A stretch of 64,000 nt of DNA. Source: Alloscardovia criceti DSM 17774. GTDB lineage: Bacteria > Actinomycetota > Actinomycetes > Actinomycetales > Bifidobacteriaceae. Within the stretch, counting starts at the first letter, position 1, and each line of letters opens with the position of its first letter. The notes beneath the pieces are model-generated. The model saw only the letters and a program-made list of their open reading frames with translations. It made no database searches and was not told the DNA's origin. Of the stretch, positions 1 through 8,215 are shown in pieces. The position numbers and the translations under genes were made by a program. Location: assembly GCF_000376885.1 (NCBI RefSeq), contig NZ_AQXR01000006.1:47750-111749 (forward strand). The letters run 5' to 3'.

Positions 1-1
1 C

Positions 2-646
2 GACCAAGTGCGCACCGAACTGCGCCCTATTTTCAACCTGTACTCCATGGGCGCTTCCTACTTTCCGAATGATGCGGATCGTGTAAAATCCTCGGGTAGC
101 GATGGCAAGGTCGAGACGTACAAGTGGGAAACGGTCACAGCTGAAGATATGGAAAACTTCAATAAGGCATGGCTGGAATTAGGCAAAACCCACCCAATTA
201 TTTATTTCGACGCCTTTATGGCAAAGGTTTACGGGTATTTTGATGCCACCGATAAGCCGTATGTGGCGAGTAGTTATTATGTAGACAACTCTCGGCTATC
301 TTCGGCTCCGATTTTGCAATATTGGATACCTCAGGCACGCCACGTGGAAACAGGTTTGAATGGTGCACTGAGCAGCATTCCCGTTCTGGGGTGGACTTTG
401 CGCGCAAACTTCTACGTCGTCAGCGTGCTACTCATCGGCTGCGCGGTGATTATTCTGCGCCGTTGGAAGGATTTGCTCCGATATACGCCATTGATTTTGC
501 TTATGGGTGTGATGATTATGGCGCCGGCCAATAATTTTGAGCGTCATATGCTGCCCCTCGTATTTGTGACAGTGCCCATGCTCATTCACTTCATACACAC
601 GGCTCGGCGATCCTATACGGAGCACAAAATTTCACACGTGATGTAG
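2..646 (+). CDS. C-terminal part of a polytopic membrane protein (DUF6020-like), truncated by the window edge
   Basis: The reading frame is open to the first base of the window, so the gene begins upstream; the GTG at 8 is simply an internal codon. About 214 residues are seen. A soluble extracytoplasmic stretch rich in Tyr, Asp and Trp (first ~125 residues) is followed by three hydrophobic helices near the C-terminus and a short basic tail. The pattern of a 'HP..Y.DAF....YGY' segment followed by C-terminal helices and a conserved ER motif before the last helix resembles DUF6020-type membrane proteins, which are relatives of multi-span glycosyltransferases. That family call is from memory of the pattern. 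No enzymatic residue can be confirmed in the visible part. Confidence 0.6.
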   Translation, partial: DQVRTELRPIFNLYSMGASYFPNDADRVKSSGSDGKVETYKWETVTAEDMENFNKAWLELGKTHPIIYFDAFMAKVYGYFDATDKPYVASSYYVDNSRLSSAPILQYWIPQARHVETGLNGALSSIPVLGWTLRANFYVVSVLLIGCAVIILRRWKDLLRYTPLILLMGVMIMAPANNFERHMLPLVFVTVPMLIHFIHTARRSYTEHKISHVM

Positions 647-659
647 TTGTGCACACAAA

Positions 660-700
660 AAGCGGGTGTGATGCAGAGTAGTTTTGCATCACACCCGCTT
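660..700. terminator. Bidirectional terminator hairpin between convergent genes
   Basis: A perfect 16-bp inverted repeat (660-675 with 685-700, 9-nt loop) lies between the end of the plus-strand membrane protein gene and the end of araA on the minus strand. A-rich flanking bases on the left give a T-run for minus-strand transcripts. It can terminate both convergent units. Confidence 0.8.
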
Positions 701-724
701 GTGTGTTGAAGGAAAATCTATGCT

Positions 725-2233
725 TTAGAAGTGCTCATTCATGCGGTAGAACACATCGTTAACACGCAGATTTGTCTCAAACTGAGCTGGAGTGGTGTTT
801 TCGTCGATGATGGCCAGCTCCACGCCCGCGATACGTGCGAAGTCTTCCCATGCTTCGCGATCCACTGTAGTGGTCATGCAGGTATGGTGTGCAGCGCCGG
901 CAAGCAACCAGCACTGGGTGGCTTCCTTCAAGGATGGACGAGGCTGCCACAGTGCACGTGCAGTTGGGAGATTTGGCAAATCGTGGTCTGGTTCTACTAC
1001 GTCGACCACATTCATGACCAGACGGAAGCGTTCGCGCACATCGCTCATAGCTATGACCACGGCATCCTTCTTAGGCGTTGCGGTGAAGACCAAGCGTACA
1101 GGGTCTTCCTTGCCGCCGATGCCCAATGGGTGGATTTCGAGCTTGGCCTTGCCATCGGTCTTCAAGGTTGGGGAAACCTCCAGCATGTGAGCGCCCAAGA
1201 TCTTTTCCTTGCCCGGTACGAGATTGTAGGAGTAATCCTCCATCAAGGAGCATCCGCCTTCGAGACCGTAACCCATCACATTGCCAATGCGGATAAGCAT
1301 AGCAGTCTTCCAGTCGCCTTCCGCAGAGAAGCCATAGCCATCCGCCATCAAACGCTGAGCACCCACGCCTGGAAGCTGACGCAAGGCACCCAAGTCTTCG
1401 AAGTTGTCTACTGCCACGGTAGCGCCCACCTCATCGAGCATGTCACGCATACCGAGCTCTTCCTGAGCTGCCACATACAGGGATTCATAGCGCTCGCCCA
1501 AAAGCTCTGGCGCTACATCGTACTCCTGCTTGTACTCTTCAATCAGGGCTTCTACGCGCTCCTTGGATACAGCATTGACGTGCTCCACAAGCTCGTTCAC
1601 AGGCCAGGTATTGACCGATGCACCGAATACGCGCTCTGCCTCAGTCTTATCGCCCTCAGTCACGGCTACGTTGCGCATGTTATCGCCCCAACGCATCACC
1701 TTCATGGTGTTTGCAGCATCCCAGCCGGCGCATGCACGGGTCCATACGCCAATGCGCTCTGCTACATCTGGATCGGTGTAATGGCCGACAACAATCTTGC
1801 GAGGCACACCCAAACGGGTGACGATATAGCCAAATTCACGGTCGCCGTGCGCAGCCTGGTTCAGATTCATGAAGTCCATATCCATGGTGTCCCATGGGAT
1901 TTCCTCATGATGCTGGGTATTGAGTTGCAGAAGTGGCTTCTTCAGCTCGTTCAGACCACGAATCCACATCTTTGCTGGGCTGAATGTGTGCATCCACGCG
2001 ATAACGCCGATGCACTCTGGAGCTGCACTGGCTGCCTGCATGAAGTTCTTGATGGAGTCTGAGTCCTTCAAGGTTGGCTTCAGCACGAGCTTGACAGGAA
2101 TCGCTGGGCTGGCATCCAGCGTATCGACGATTTCGCGGGACTGCTCAGCCACCTGCTGGAGTGTTTCCTCGCCGTAGAGGTCTTGGGAGCCCACAGCAAA
2201 CCAGATTTCCTTACCTTCAAATGGATTCTTCAT
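725..2233 (-). CDS. araA: L-arabinose isomerase
   Basis: Converts L-arabinose to L-ribulose, the first step of bacterial arabinose catabolism; a cytosolic Mn-dependent enzyme. The 502-residue product has the full family length and shows the expected blocks: N-terminal EIWFAVGSQ, an AEGDWKT segment, the [11 protein letters not shown] segment and GAHMLEV in the catalytic core, and the late GAAHHTC block that supplies a metal/substrate histidine. The ATG is preceded by an AGAAAGG ribosome binding site about 8 nt upstream. It is the last gene of an araB-araD-araA operon, 61 nt after araD, and ends in front of a strong bidirectional hairpin. Nothing looks damaged. Confidence 0.97.
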   Translation of the reverse strand: MKNPFEGKEIWFAVGSQDLYGEETLQQVAEQSREIVDTLDASPAIPVKLVLKPTLKDSDSIKNFMQAASAAPECIGVIAWMHTFSPAKMWIRGLNELKKPLLQLNTQHHEEIPWDTMDMDFMNLNQAAHGDREFGYIVTRLGVPRKIVVGHYTDPDVAERIGVWTRACAGWDAANTMKVMRWGDNMRNVAVTEGDKTEAERVFGASVNTWPVNELVEHVNAVSKERVEALIEEYKQEYDVAPELLGERYESLYVAAQEELGMRDMLDEVGATVAVDNFEDLGALRQLPGVGAQRLMADGYGFSAEGDWKTAMLIRIGNVMGYGLEGGCSLMEDYSYNLVPGKEKILGAHMLEVSPTLKTDGKAKLEIHPLGIGGKEDPVRLVFTATPKKDAVVIAMSDVRERFRLVMNVVDVVEPDHDLPNLPTARALWQPRPSLKEATQCWLLAGAAHHTCMTTTVDREAWEDFARIAGVELAIIDENTTPAQFETNLRVNDVFYRMNEHF

Positions 2234-2294
2234 TGAATAGCCTTTCTAATTGTGTAAATCTTTGAACTTGTGATGAGGGGACGTACGTGTAGCT

Positions 2295-2987
2295 TTAGTG
2301 CTGTCCGTACACGTTCTGATAGCGGTCGTTCAACTTATCGATATCGGCCTGAGGAATTGGAATCACGCCACCCAGCATTTGAGCCGCCCACACGGTATGT
2401 GCCACTTCTTCGGTCATGGCTGCAGCCTTTACTGCGGACTCTGCATCCTTACCGATGGTAAATGGTCCATGGTTTTGCATGAGTACGGCTGGGGACTTTG
2501 GATACTTCTTCAAGGTGTCCACAACGCCTTCACCGATAGCCTCGGAACCGATCAGACGGAATGGGCCAACAGGTACTTCCCCACCGAATTCGTCGCCCAT
2601 CATAGTCAACGCGCAGGGGATGTTCTTGCCGGTAGCAGCCCATGCTGTGGCATAGGTGGAATGCGTGTGTACGACGCCGTAAACCTCAGGCATATTGCGG
2701 TAAATATAGCAATGAGAAGCGGTATCCGAGGACGGAGAAGCTGCGCCATCGACTACATTGCCATCGAGGTCGCAGACCACCATGCTGGCTGGGGTGAGAT
2801 ACTCGTAGCGCAGGCCAGATGGCTTAATCACCATCAAATCCGCCGTCTTTAAGCGCTGCGAAACGTTGCCGGCGGTCCATACCACTAAATTCCACTTGAG
2901 GAGCTGATCGTGCAGGCTGGCGACAATTTCGCGTACCTGCTTGACTTCTGCTCGGGTTTCTTCTGAATAATCTGCCAATGTTGCCAT
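2295..2987 (-). CDS. araD: L-ribulose-5-phosphate 4-epimerase
   Basis: Epimerises L-ribulose-5-phosphate to D-xylulose-5-phosphate, feeding the bifidobacterial phosphoketolase shunt. The 230-residue product is a class II aldolase/epimerase. Zn ligands are visible as the paired His in the VHTHSTYATA block and the His of QNHGPFTIG. The ATG has a strong AAGGAG site 7-8 nt upstream. It is the middle gene of the ara operon, between araB (72 nt upstream) and araA. Confidence 0.96.
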   Translation of the reverse strand: MATLADYSEETRAEVKQVREIVASLHDQLLKWNLVVWTAGNVSQRLKTADLMVIKPSGLRYEYLTPASMVVCDLDGNVVDGAASPSSDTASHCYIYRNMPEVYGVVHTHSTYATAWAATGKNIPCALTMMGDEFGGEVPVGPFRLIGSEAIGEGVVDTLKKYPKSPAVLMQNHGPFTIGKDAESAVKAAAMTEEVAHTVWAAQMLGGVIPIPQADIDKLNDRYQNVYGQH

Positions 2988-3058
2988 TTTTTCTCCTTAG
3001 AGGATTGAGGTCTGTGTTGTTGTGAATTTTGATGAAAGCTCGGGGGCTTGTTACAGGC

Positions 3059-4672
3059 TTACTTCGATTCCAAATCGATGGTTTCGATGGCTGCTTTTTC
3101 GATAGGAAGTCCCTTCTTAAAGCGAGCGAAGAAGTCCTCGAAGCCTTCTACATCGCTAGCCACCGGCTCTTCAGTGGTATACTCAGCATGTGCAAAAACA
3201 GTCTGGTCGAGATACGCGTCTAATGGCGTTTCTGCGTGTGCTGTGTAATCCGCCAGCACTGCCATGCCCCATGCGCCGCCTTCGGCTGCGGTGCTCATCA
3301 CACGAATTGGCGTATCGAAAGCCGCTGCCAAAATGCGCTGTGCCACCACAGGCGTAGTGAAGATGCCACCGTGGCCCACCAAGGAATCCACCTGTACGCC
3401 TTCATCCTTCGTCATCACATCCATGCCCACCTTGACTGGCGAGAAGGCGGAGAAGAGCTGTGCACGCATAAAGTTTCCCAGAGTCATGCGTGACTGTGGT
3501 CCGCGTGCGAAGACTGGGCGGCCTTCAGCAAGACCTGCGAGGAATTCGCCCGAGTAGAAGCAGTAGTTGAGCAGTCCACCCGCGTTGGCATCGACGTCAT
3601 CGCTAATGGCCGCGTTAAACAGCGTGGAGAAGAGCTGACCGTCGCTGATATCCAAGCCTGCCGCACGAGAGAATTGACGGAAAAGGCCTACCCATGCGTT
3701 CAAATCTGAGGTGAAATTATTGGCGTGGGACATGCCCGCAAGATCACCGGCAGGGGTGGTCACGACATCGACTTCTGGATGAAGACGCTGGAGCTTATCC
3801 TCCAGTACCACCATGGCAAAAATAGACGTTCCAGCCGATACGTTACCGGTGCGCACACGCACAGAATTGGTGGCCACCATGCCCGTTCCTGCGTCACCCT
3901 CAGGCGGTGCCAGCACGGAGCCCGACGCAAGGTCGCCACTTGGATCGATAAGACGCGCACCTTCTTCAGTAAGCAACCCTGCATTTTCACCGGCTACGAG
4001 CACCTTAGGCAAAATCTCGCGAATAGACCATGGCTGCTGGGCTACGGCCTCAATCTGCTCGAATTTTTTGAGGAATTCTTCCTCATAATTACGTGTATGC
4101 GGGTCAATGGGGAACATACCGGAAGCATCGCCAATGCCCAGCACCTTCTGACCGGTCAGCTGCCAGTGCACATATCCGGCCAACGTGGTGAAGAAGTCCA
4201 CCTGCGGCACATGCGCTTCCTTATTGAGGATAGCCTGATACAAATGAGCAATGGACCAGCGCTCCGGAATATTGAATTGGAAAAGCTCAGACAATGCCTC
4301 GTGCGCCTCGTGTGTATTGGTATTGCGCCACGTACGGAAAGGCACAAGCAACTCGCCTTCTTTATCGAAAGCCAAATAGCCGTGCATCATAGCGGAAAAG
4401 CCCATGCGACCAATCTTGGACAGCTTTACACCATAACTTTCTTCGACGCGTGACTTCAGCTCGGCATAAGCATCCTGTACGCCCTGCCACACCTCATCTA
4501 AGCTGTAGGTCCACAACCCATCCTCGAGATGATTTTCCCACTCATGGTCACCTTGAGCAAGAGTTGTGTAATTATTATCGATAAGCACGGCCTTAATGCG
4601 GGTGGAGCCGAATTCGACACCCAGAGATGTTTCGCCATTCTCAATGGCTTGTGCAAGTGCTGTATTAACCAT
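3059..4672 (-). CDS. araB: L-ribulokinase (FGGY kinase)
   Basis: Phosphorylates L-ribulose at O5 with ATP. The 537-residue protein has the two-domain FGGY layout: the first phosphate-binding loop with LGVEFGSTRIKAV near residues 17-30, the central DASGMFPID-type region, and in the C-terminal half the GHGGIFTTP and AAEGGAWGMA blocks. It is the promoter-proximal gene of araBDA, a gene order different from E. coli araBAD. The upstream gap holds a clear promoter and overlapping LacI-type operators. No arabinose transporter is encoded next to it. Confidence 0.96.
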   Translation of the reverse strand: MVNTALAQAIENGETSLGVEFGSTRIKAVLIDNNYTTLAQGDHEWENHLEDGLWTYSLDEVWQGVQDAYAELKSRVEESYGVKLSKIGRMGFSAMMHGYLAFDKEGELLVPFRTWRNTNTHEAHEALSELFQFNIPERWSIAHLYQAILNKEAHVPQVDFFTTLAGYVHWQLTGQKVLGIGDASGMFPIDPHTRNYEEEFLKKFEQIEAVAQQPWSIREILPKVLVAGENAGLLTEEGARLIDPSGDLASGSVLAPPEGDAGTGMVATNSVRVRTGNVSAGTSIFAMVVLEDKLQRLHPEVDVVTTPAGDLAGMSHANNFTSDLNAWVGLFRQFSRAAGLDISDGQLFSTLFNAAISDDVDANAGGLLNYCFYSGEFLAGLAEGRPVFARGPQSRMTLGNFMRAQLFSAFSPVKVGMDVMTKDEGVQVDSLVGHGGIFTTPVVAQRILAAAFDTPIRVMSTAAEGGAWGMAVLADYTAHAETPLDAYLDQTVFAHAEYTTEEPVASDVEGFEDFFARFKKGLPIEKAAIETIDLESK

Positions 4673-4744
4673 TATCCCTCACTACATTGTGTTGTGGTTG
4701 TTTTCGCATCCTCAATGACTACTATGCGAGCATTCATTTCTGAA

Positions 4745-4771
4745 TTCACATTCAAATGTGAACGTTCACAT
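4745..4771. promoter_or_regulatory. Two overlapping LacI-type operators in front of araB
   Basis: A perfect 16-bp palindrome, ATGTGAACGTTCACAT, lies at 4756-4771. It overlaps an inverted repeat with arms TTCACATT (4745-4752) and AATGTGAA (4755-4762). Both have the half-site spacing and CG centre (first one) expected for LacI-family dimers. They lie just downstream of the -10 of the araB promoter, the usual place for repression, and the LacI-type gene is immediately adjacent. The pairing of regulator and site is inferred. Confidence 0.75.
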
Positions 4772-4778
4772 AACACTT

Positions 4779-4807
4779 ATTTTACACTATGCATGCAGTG
4801 AAATCAA
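4779..4807 (-). promoter_or_regulatory. araBDA promoter
   Basis: On the minus strand, TTGATT (complement of 4802-4807) and TAAAAT (complement of 4779-4784) are separated by exactly 17 bp. They sit about 107 bp upstream of the araB start, and the operator pair at 4745-4771 overlaps the expected transcription start region. Confidence 0.65.
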
Positions 4808-4815
4808 ATGGCGAT

Positions 4816-5907
4816 TTATCGTGTTGAATTACGCAAAATAACGCTCGGCTCGATCATAAACACGTTATCCATGCCCGGAAAACGTTGGAATGATTGAGTT
4901 TCCTCATCCTTGTCCAGTTCTTCATATTTAAGCATATCCAGCACCAAGCGCATGGCAAGCAAACCCACCTGGGCATAATTCGGATCCACAGTCGTCAGCG
5001 GAGGTATCAGACTTTCTGTGCCGGGCATATTATCGTAGCCCACAATGCACACATCTTGCGGCACACTGAGCTCAGCCTCAATCACAGCACGCTGAGCACC
5101 CATAGCGAGTAAATCGTTCGCCCCCCACAAAGCACAGTCTTTCACGCAATCAGCACCGTGCGTACGCAGGAAGGAGCTCATTTTTTCGTAAGCCGTAATA
5201 CTATCCCAGTCATTAATCTCCACGAGCTCGAAGTTCACATTCGCCCGCATGCTCGCACGCTGCGCTGCTACACGCCGCGTATAGGCGTCGCGCCACTGCT
5301 GAGGACCATCCAAATAATAAATACGGGTAATACCACCTGCAATGAGTGCCTGTACAATCTGCTCGCTTGCTTGATCTTGATCCGTAGAAACAAATTTGAC
5401 GCATCGTGCATCAAACTGGCGAGATTGCAGATCTTGGATGCCCTCCGCAGCCGTAATAATCACGCGGGGCACATGGACGCGGCTTTCAACCGCGAGCGTC
5501 ACCATCGCCTCGGTCGGCGCTACGATGACCACGGCCTCTACACCCAGCTTGACGAAGCTCTCTTCAATTTGGGAGAAATCTGTAGGGTTCAAGCGCGACT
5601 CATCCACTGTGGCCACGGATACAAACAAATTTCGACTACGCGCCATGCTCTCGATGGCTGCAATGGTGAGCAGTGGTCCGGAATACTGGGCCTGACTTGC
5701 AATAACGCCAATCATGCGCGTGCGCTGTGTTTTGAGCGACTGTGCGGACAGCGACGGATGATAATCGAGCTTTTCTATGGCTTCCATCACCTTACGGCGC
5801 GTGGATTGACGGACGGAGGGAGAATTATTTATCACACGAGAAACAGTCTGGTAGGATACACCAGCTGCTTTCGCCACATCGATAATTGAAACCTTGTTTT
5901 CTCCCAT
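4816..5907 (-). CDS. LacI-family transcriptional regulator, probable arabinose repressor
   Basis: A 363-residue LacI/GalR protein. The N-terminal helix-turn-helix with hinge (SIIDVAKAAGVSYQTVSRVI) is followed by a periplasmic-binding-protein-like effector domain with typical blocks such as GYDNMPGTE near residue 290. It lies directly upstream of, and in the same direction as, araBDA, with a promoter and operators between. Its start is 26 nt downstream of the end of rnhB, so it may be co-transcribed from the lepB-rnhB unit as well as have its own promoter. Function as the ara repressor is inferred from position; the effector is probably arabinose. Confidence 0.88.
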   Translation of the reverse strand: MGENKVSIIDVAKAAGVSYQTVSRVINNSPSVRQSTRRKVMEAIEKLDYHPSLSAQSLKTQRTRMIGVIASQAQYSGPLLTIAAIESMARSRNLFVSVATVDESRLNPTDFSQIEESFVKLGVEAVVIVAPTEAMVTLAVESRVHVPRVIITAAEGIQDLQSRQFDARCVKFVSTDQDQASEQIVQALIAGGITRIYYLDGPQQWRDAYTRRVAAQRASMRANVNFELVEINDWDSITAYEKMSSFLRTHGADCVKDCALWGANDLLAMGAQRAVIEAELSVPQDVCIVGYDNMPGTESLIPPLTTVDPNYAQVGLLAMRLVLDMLKYEELDKDEETQSFQRFPGMDNVFMIEPSVILRNSTR

Positions 5908-5932
5908 GAGCCCCAGCCTACACTAAACGCCC

Positions 5933-6646
5933 CTACACCAGATGCCAACTGAGTCGGTGATACGGCGTAGGCCCCAGTGTTTTCAAGGCCTGTCGGTGTG
6001 CCGCAGACCCGTAACCCTTGTTTTTCTCCCAGCCATAGGCCGCCCATTGCGGGTTGCGCTGGGCCAAATCCACCATATAATGATCGCGCTGCACCTTTGC
6101 AAACACGGATGCACCGGATACGCTGGCACATGCCTGATCCGCCTTCACTTGGGTATACACGCGGGGAATGACGGGGATGGCTGGCGCGTTGAAGGTATGC
6201 AGGGCCGGCGTAATGTAATCATGTGGGCCATCGAGCAATACGGCCACTCTACTGTGCGCAGTAAAGCGGTCCGGATACAAGGTCAGTAAAGCATTTTCCA
6301 CCGTGTCCAGGGCGCGCAACGCTGCTAGGCCCAAGCAATAGCTAATGCCCCACTCATCGATTTCTGTATTTGTGCTCTCACCCGTTGCCACAGCCGCGGC
6401 CCACTGAGAGATTTTCGGTACGAGCGCTTCTCGCCGGGCAGGCGTCAGAAGTTTAGAATCCGTCAAGCCCTCAGGAAAGTCTGCCGCGGCCACCATATCC
6501 GCGCTAAAAGCAGCCGCCCCTAAGGTCACAGGACCGGCCAAACAGCCACGACCAACCTCATCTAGGCCAATAATCCACTGCCCGCCCTGATCGACGATGT
6601 TTAACTCTGTCTGCCATGTTGGCGGCGTTTTTACAGTACGCGGCAT
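5933..6646 (-). CDS. rnhB: Ribonuclease HII
   Basis: Cleaves the RNA strand of RNA-DNA hybrids and removes misincorporated ribonucleotides from DNA. The 237-residue product has the type 2 RNase H signature: IIGLDEVGRGCLAGPV with the first catalytic Asp-Glu pair, TDSKLL, and the later KADQACASVSGASVFAKVQRD block with the distal acidic residue. Its start is 5 nt after the lepB stop, so the two are translationally coupled. The lepB-rnhB order is conserved in Actinobacteria. Confidence 0.95.
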   Translation of the reverse strand: MPRTVKTPPTWQTELNIVDQGGQWIIGLDEVGRGCLAGPVTLGAAAFSADMVAAADFPEGLTDSKLLTPARREALVPKISQWAAAVATGESTNTEIDEWGISYCLGLAALRALDTVENALLTLYPDRFTAHSRVAVLLDGPHDYITPALHTFNAPAIPVIPRVYTQVKADQACASVSGASVFAKVQRDHYMVDLAQRNPQWAAYGWEKNKGYGSAAHRQALKTLGPTPYHRLSWHLV

Positions 6647-6651
6647 ACGCC

Positions 6652-7350
6652 TTACAGACCTACGCTTTCAAATACTTGGCGTCCCGAACCCAGCGTAGAC
6701 CAATCGTCTACAGGCCAGAACACGGCCAGACCCACGCCAGTGACGGAACTGATTTTAATGCAGCCAGAATTGCCATCATTGTAATGCACTCTAGAATCCG
6801 CAGAATTCGAGCGATTATCGCCCAACACAAACAGGCTATTGTCCGGCACCGTAACAGAAAAAGCTGTCTGCGAAGGCTCTACGCCGGATTTCAGATAGGA
6901 GCTTTCATCAATGGCAATGCCGTTGACAGTAATAGGCGCACCATTGCCTTCCGAAGCCACTACATCGCCCGGTAGCCCAATCAAGCGCTTGACTAAATAC
7001 TGCTTATCCGTGTCTACGCCGAAACTATGTGTAGAACTCGCTGCCTTCTCGATGGCGCTTTGGGTGAGCCAATGCGAATCATCGGAGAAAACGATGACAT
7101 CGCCACGCTTCAGGCTGTTTTCATTGATATTGAGATTGTAGGTAATGATGCGATCGCCGATGAGCAGTGTATTTTCCATCGAACCCGAGGGAATGAGGAA
7201 GAGACCAAAAACGAAGAAACGCAGTAAAAGCACGATGATGAGCGGAAGAACGAAAAAGAGTGCCCAATCCAAAAAACCAAAAAGGCGCCTGTCACGCTTG
7301 GAAAGAACATAGTTACCTGTGCTATGTGCAGGTTTACGATATGAAGCCAT
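6652..7350 (-). CDS. lepB: Signal peptidase I
   Basis: Membrane-bound serine protease that removes Sec and Tat signal peptides. The 232-residue product has one N-terminal transmembrane helix (about residues 28-52) followed at once by the catalytic block SGSMENTL with Ser57, and the lysine general base in YLVKRLIGLPGD. A late LGDNRSNSADSR block completes the S26 family signature. It precedes rnhB with only 5 nt between them and lies downstream of rplS, from which a terminator hairpin separates it. Confidence 0.95.
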   Translation of the reverse strand: MASYRKPAHSTGNYVLSKRDRRLFGFLDWALFFVLPLIIVLLLRFFVFGLFLIPSGSMENTLLIGDRIITYNLNINENSLKRGDVIVFSDDSHWLTQSAIEKAASSTHSFGVDTDKQYLVKRLIGLPGDVVASEGNGAPITVNGIAIDESSYLKSGVEPSQTAFSVTVPDNSLFVLGDNRSNSADSRVHYNDGNSGCIKISSVTGVGLAVFWPVDDWSTLGSGRQVFESVGL

Positions 7351-7501
7351 GGTTTCTTTCTTCGTCTAGGGATAATTCACACATTCGCGAATGAATGCAC
7401 ACGAGTACTTTTATTGTAGTTTTTCGCGCCTCGATACGAGTGTAAAATTCGCATAAAATTCAAGAATCCTCAATTTTTTATCACGAAACGTACCGATGCA
7501 A

Positions 7502-7527
7502 AAGCCCGAGGATGGAACCCCGGGCTT
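7502..7527 (-). terminator. Rho-independent terminator after rplS
   Basis: Arms 7502-7511 and 7518-7527 form a GC-rich 10-bp stem with one mismatch and a 6-nt loop. On the minus strand it is followed by a short T run. It lies 16 nt after the rplS stop codon and separates rplS from lepB. Confidence 0.75.
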
Positions 7528-7542
7528 CAAACGCATAACGAT

Positions 7543-7905
7543 TTAGTTAGCAGAGTTATCGCGGCGCTCCACAATACGAGCAGCCTTACCGCGCAAGTTG
7601 CGCAAGTAGTAAAGCTTGGCACGACGAACCTTGCCCTTACGTACCAATTCGATGGAATCGATAGATGGGGAATGGAGTGGGAAACGACGCTCTACACCAA
7701 CACCGAAGGATACCTTGCGCACCATGAAGGTTTCGCGCAAACCTACACCCTGGCGAGCGATAACGACGCCCTGGAATGCCTGGATACGAGAGTTGTTACC
7801 TTCCTGGATCTTTACATTCACCTTAACGGTGTCACCAGGACGGAACTCTGGGATGGAGTCATCGGTCTTGAGCTGCTGAGCTTCAAATGCTTCAATTGCG
7901 TTCAT
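7543..7905 (-). CDS. rplS: 50S ribosomal protein L19
   Basis: Ribosomal protein at the 30S-50S interface. The preferred start is the ATG at 7905, because it has a GAGG ribosome binding site and gives the usual N-terminus [13 protein letters not shown]; it yields 120 residues. Family blocks seen include [27 protein letters not shown] and the C-terminal [18 protein letters not shown]. It is monocistronic here: its own promoter and a ~180-nt structured leader lie upstream and a terminator follows. Confidence 0.97.
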   Translation of the reverse strand: MNAIEAFEAQQLKTDDSIPEFRPGDTVKVNVKIQEGNNSRIQAFQGVVIARQGVGLRETFMVRKVSFGVGVERRFPLHSPSIDSIELVRKGKVRRAKLYYLRNLRGKAARIVERRDNSAN

Positions 7906-7944
7906 GCTTACCTCATACGCCGCCACATATCAGCGTCAAGTTTG

Positions 7945-8005
7945 GGAATGTGCGCGTGAATTTTGGCGCGCATTCCATTATGTCTTCGTAGGTTTGCCCA
8001 CGAAG
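7945..8005 (-). promoter_or_regulatory. Structured 5' leader of rplS with two hairpins
   Basis: The transcript leader of about 180 nt contains two stable inverted repeats. One is 7984-8005 (CTTCGTGGG type stem, 9 bp with one GU pair, 5-nt loop). The other is 7945-7976, with GGAATG/CATTCC outer and GCGC/GCGC inner pairs. They lie between the promoter and the ribosome binding site. Several bacteria use L19 leaders for autoregulation, but this leader does not match a consensus I can recall, so regulation is inferred. Confidence 0.45.
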
Positions 8006-8093
8006 GAGCCAGTCTGCGCAGGATATGCCGCGCTAGACCTGATGAAAAGAACATCTATGTGGCAATGTTTCTTTTCGGCACATACGAATGATA

Positions 8094-8122
8094 ATTATAC
8101 AAGAAGCGCTGTAGAAAACCAA
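8094..8122 (-). promoter_or_regulatory. rplS promoter
   Basis: On the minus strand, TTGGTT (complement of 8117-8122) and a perfect TATAAT (complement of 8094-8099) are spaced by 17 bp. It lies about 190 bp upstream of the L19 start. The -35 region overlaps one arm of a long hairpin that follows the flavoprotein gene. Confidence 0.7.
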
Positions 8123-8147
8123 GGTACATACCGATTTTCTTCAGCGC
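8106..8147. terminator. Long hairpin after the glf-like gene, overlapping the rplS promoter
   Basis: Arms 8106-8118 and 8135-8147 pair over 13 positions with a single mismatch and a 16-nt loop. No proper T-run follows on the minus strand, so it may be a weak terminator for the upstream flavoprotein gene. Its left arm and loop overlap the -35 of the rplS promoter. Confidence 0.5.
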
Positions 8148-8215
8148 CTCGTGGCAAAGTCTTCAGGCAGAAGGCTGGAGCCGTGACAAAGAATTCGATT
8201 CTTTCTAGCTAACGA

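Noticed and set aside
731..2062. Long open frame on the plus strand opposite araA
   Set aside because: It lies antisense to a clear araA gene, has no ribosome binding site and a composition typical of a codon-bias shadow.
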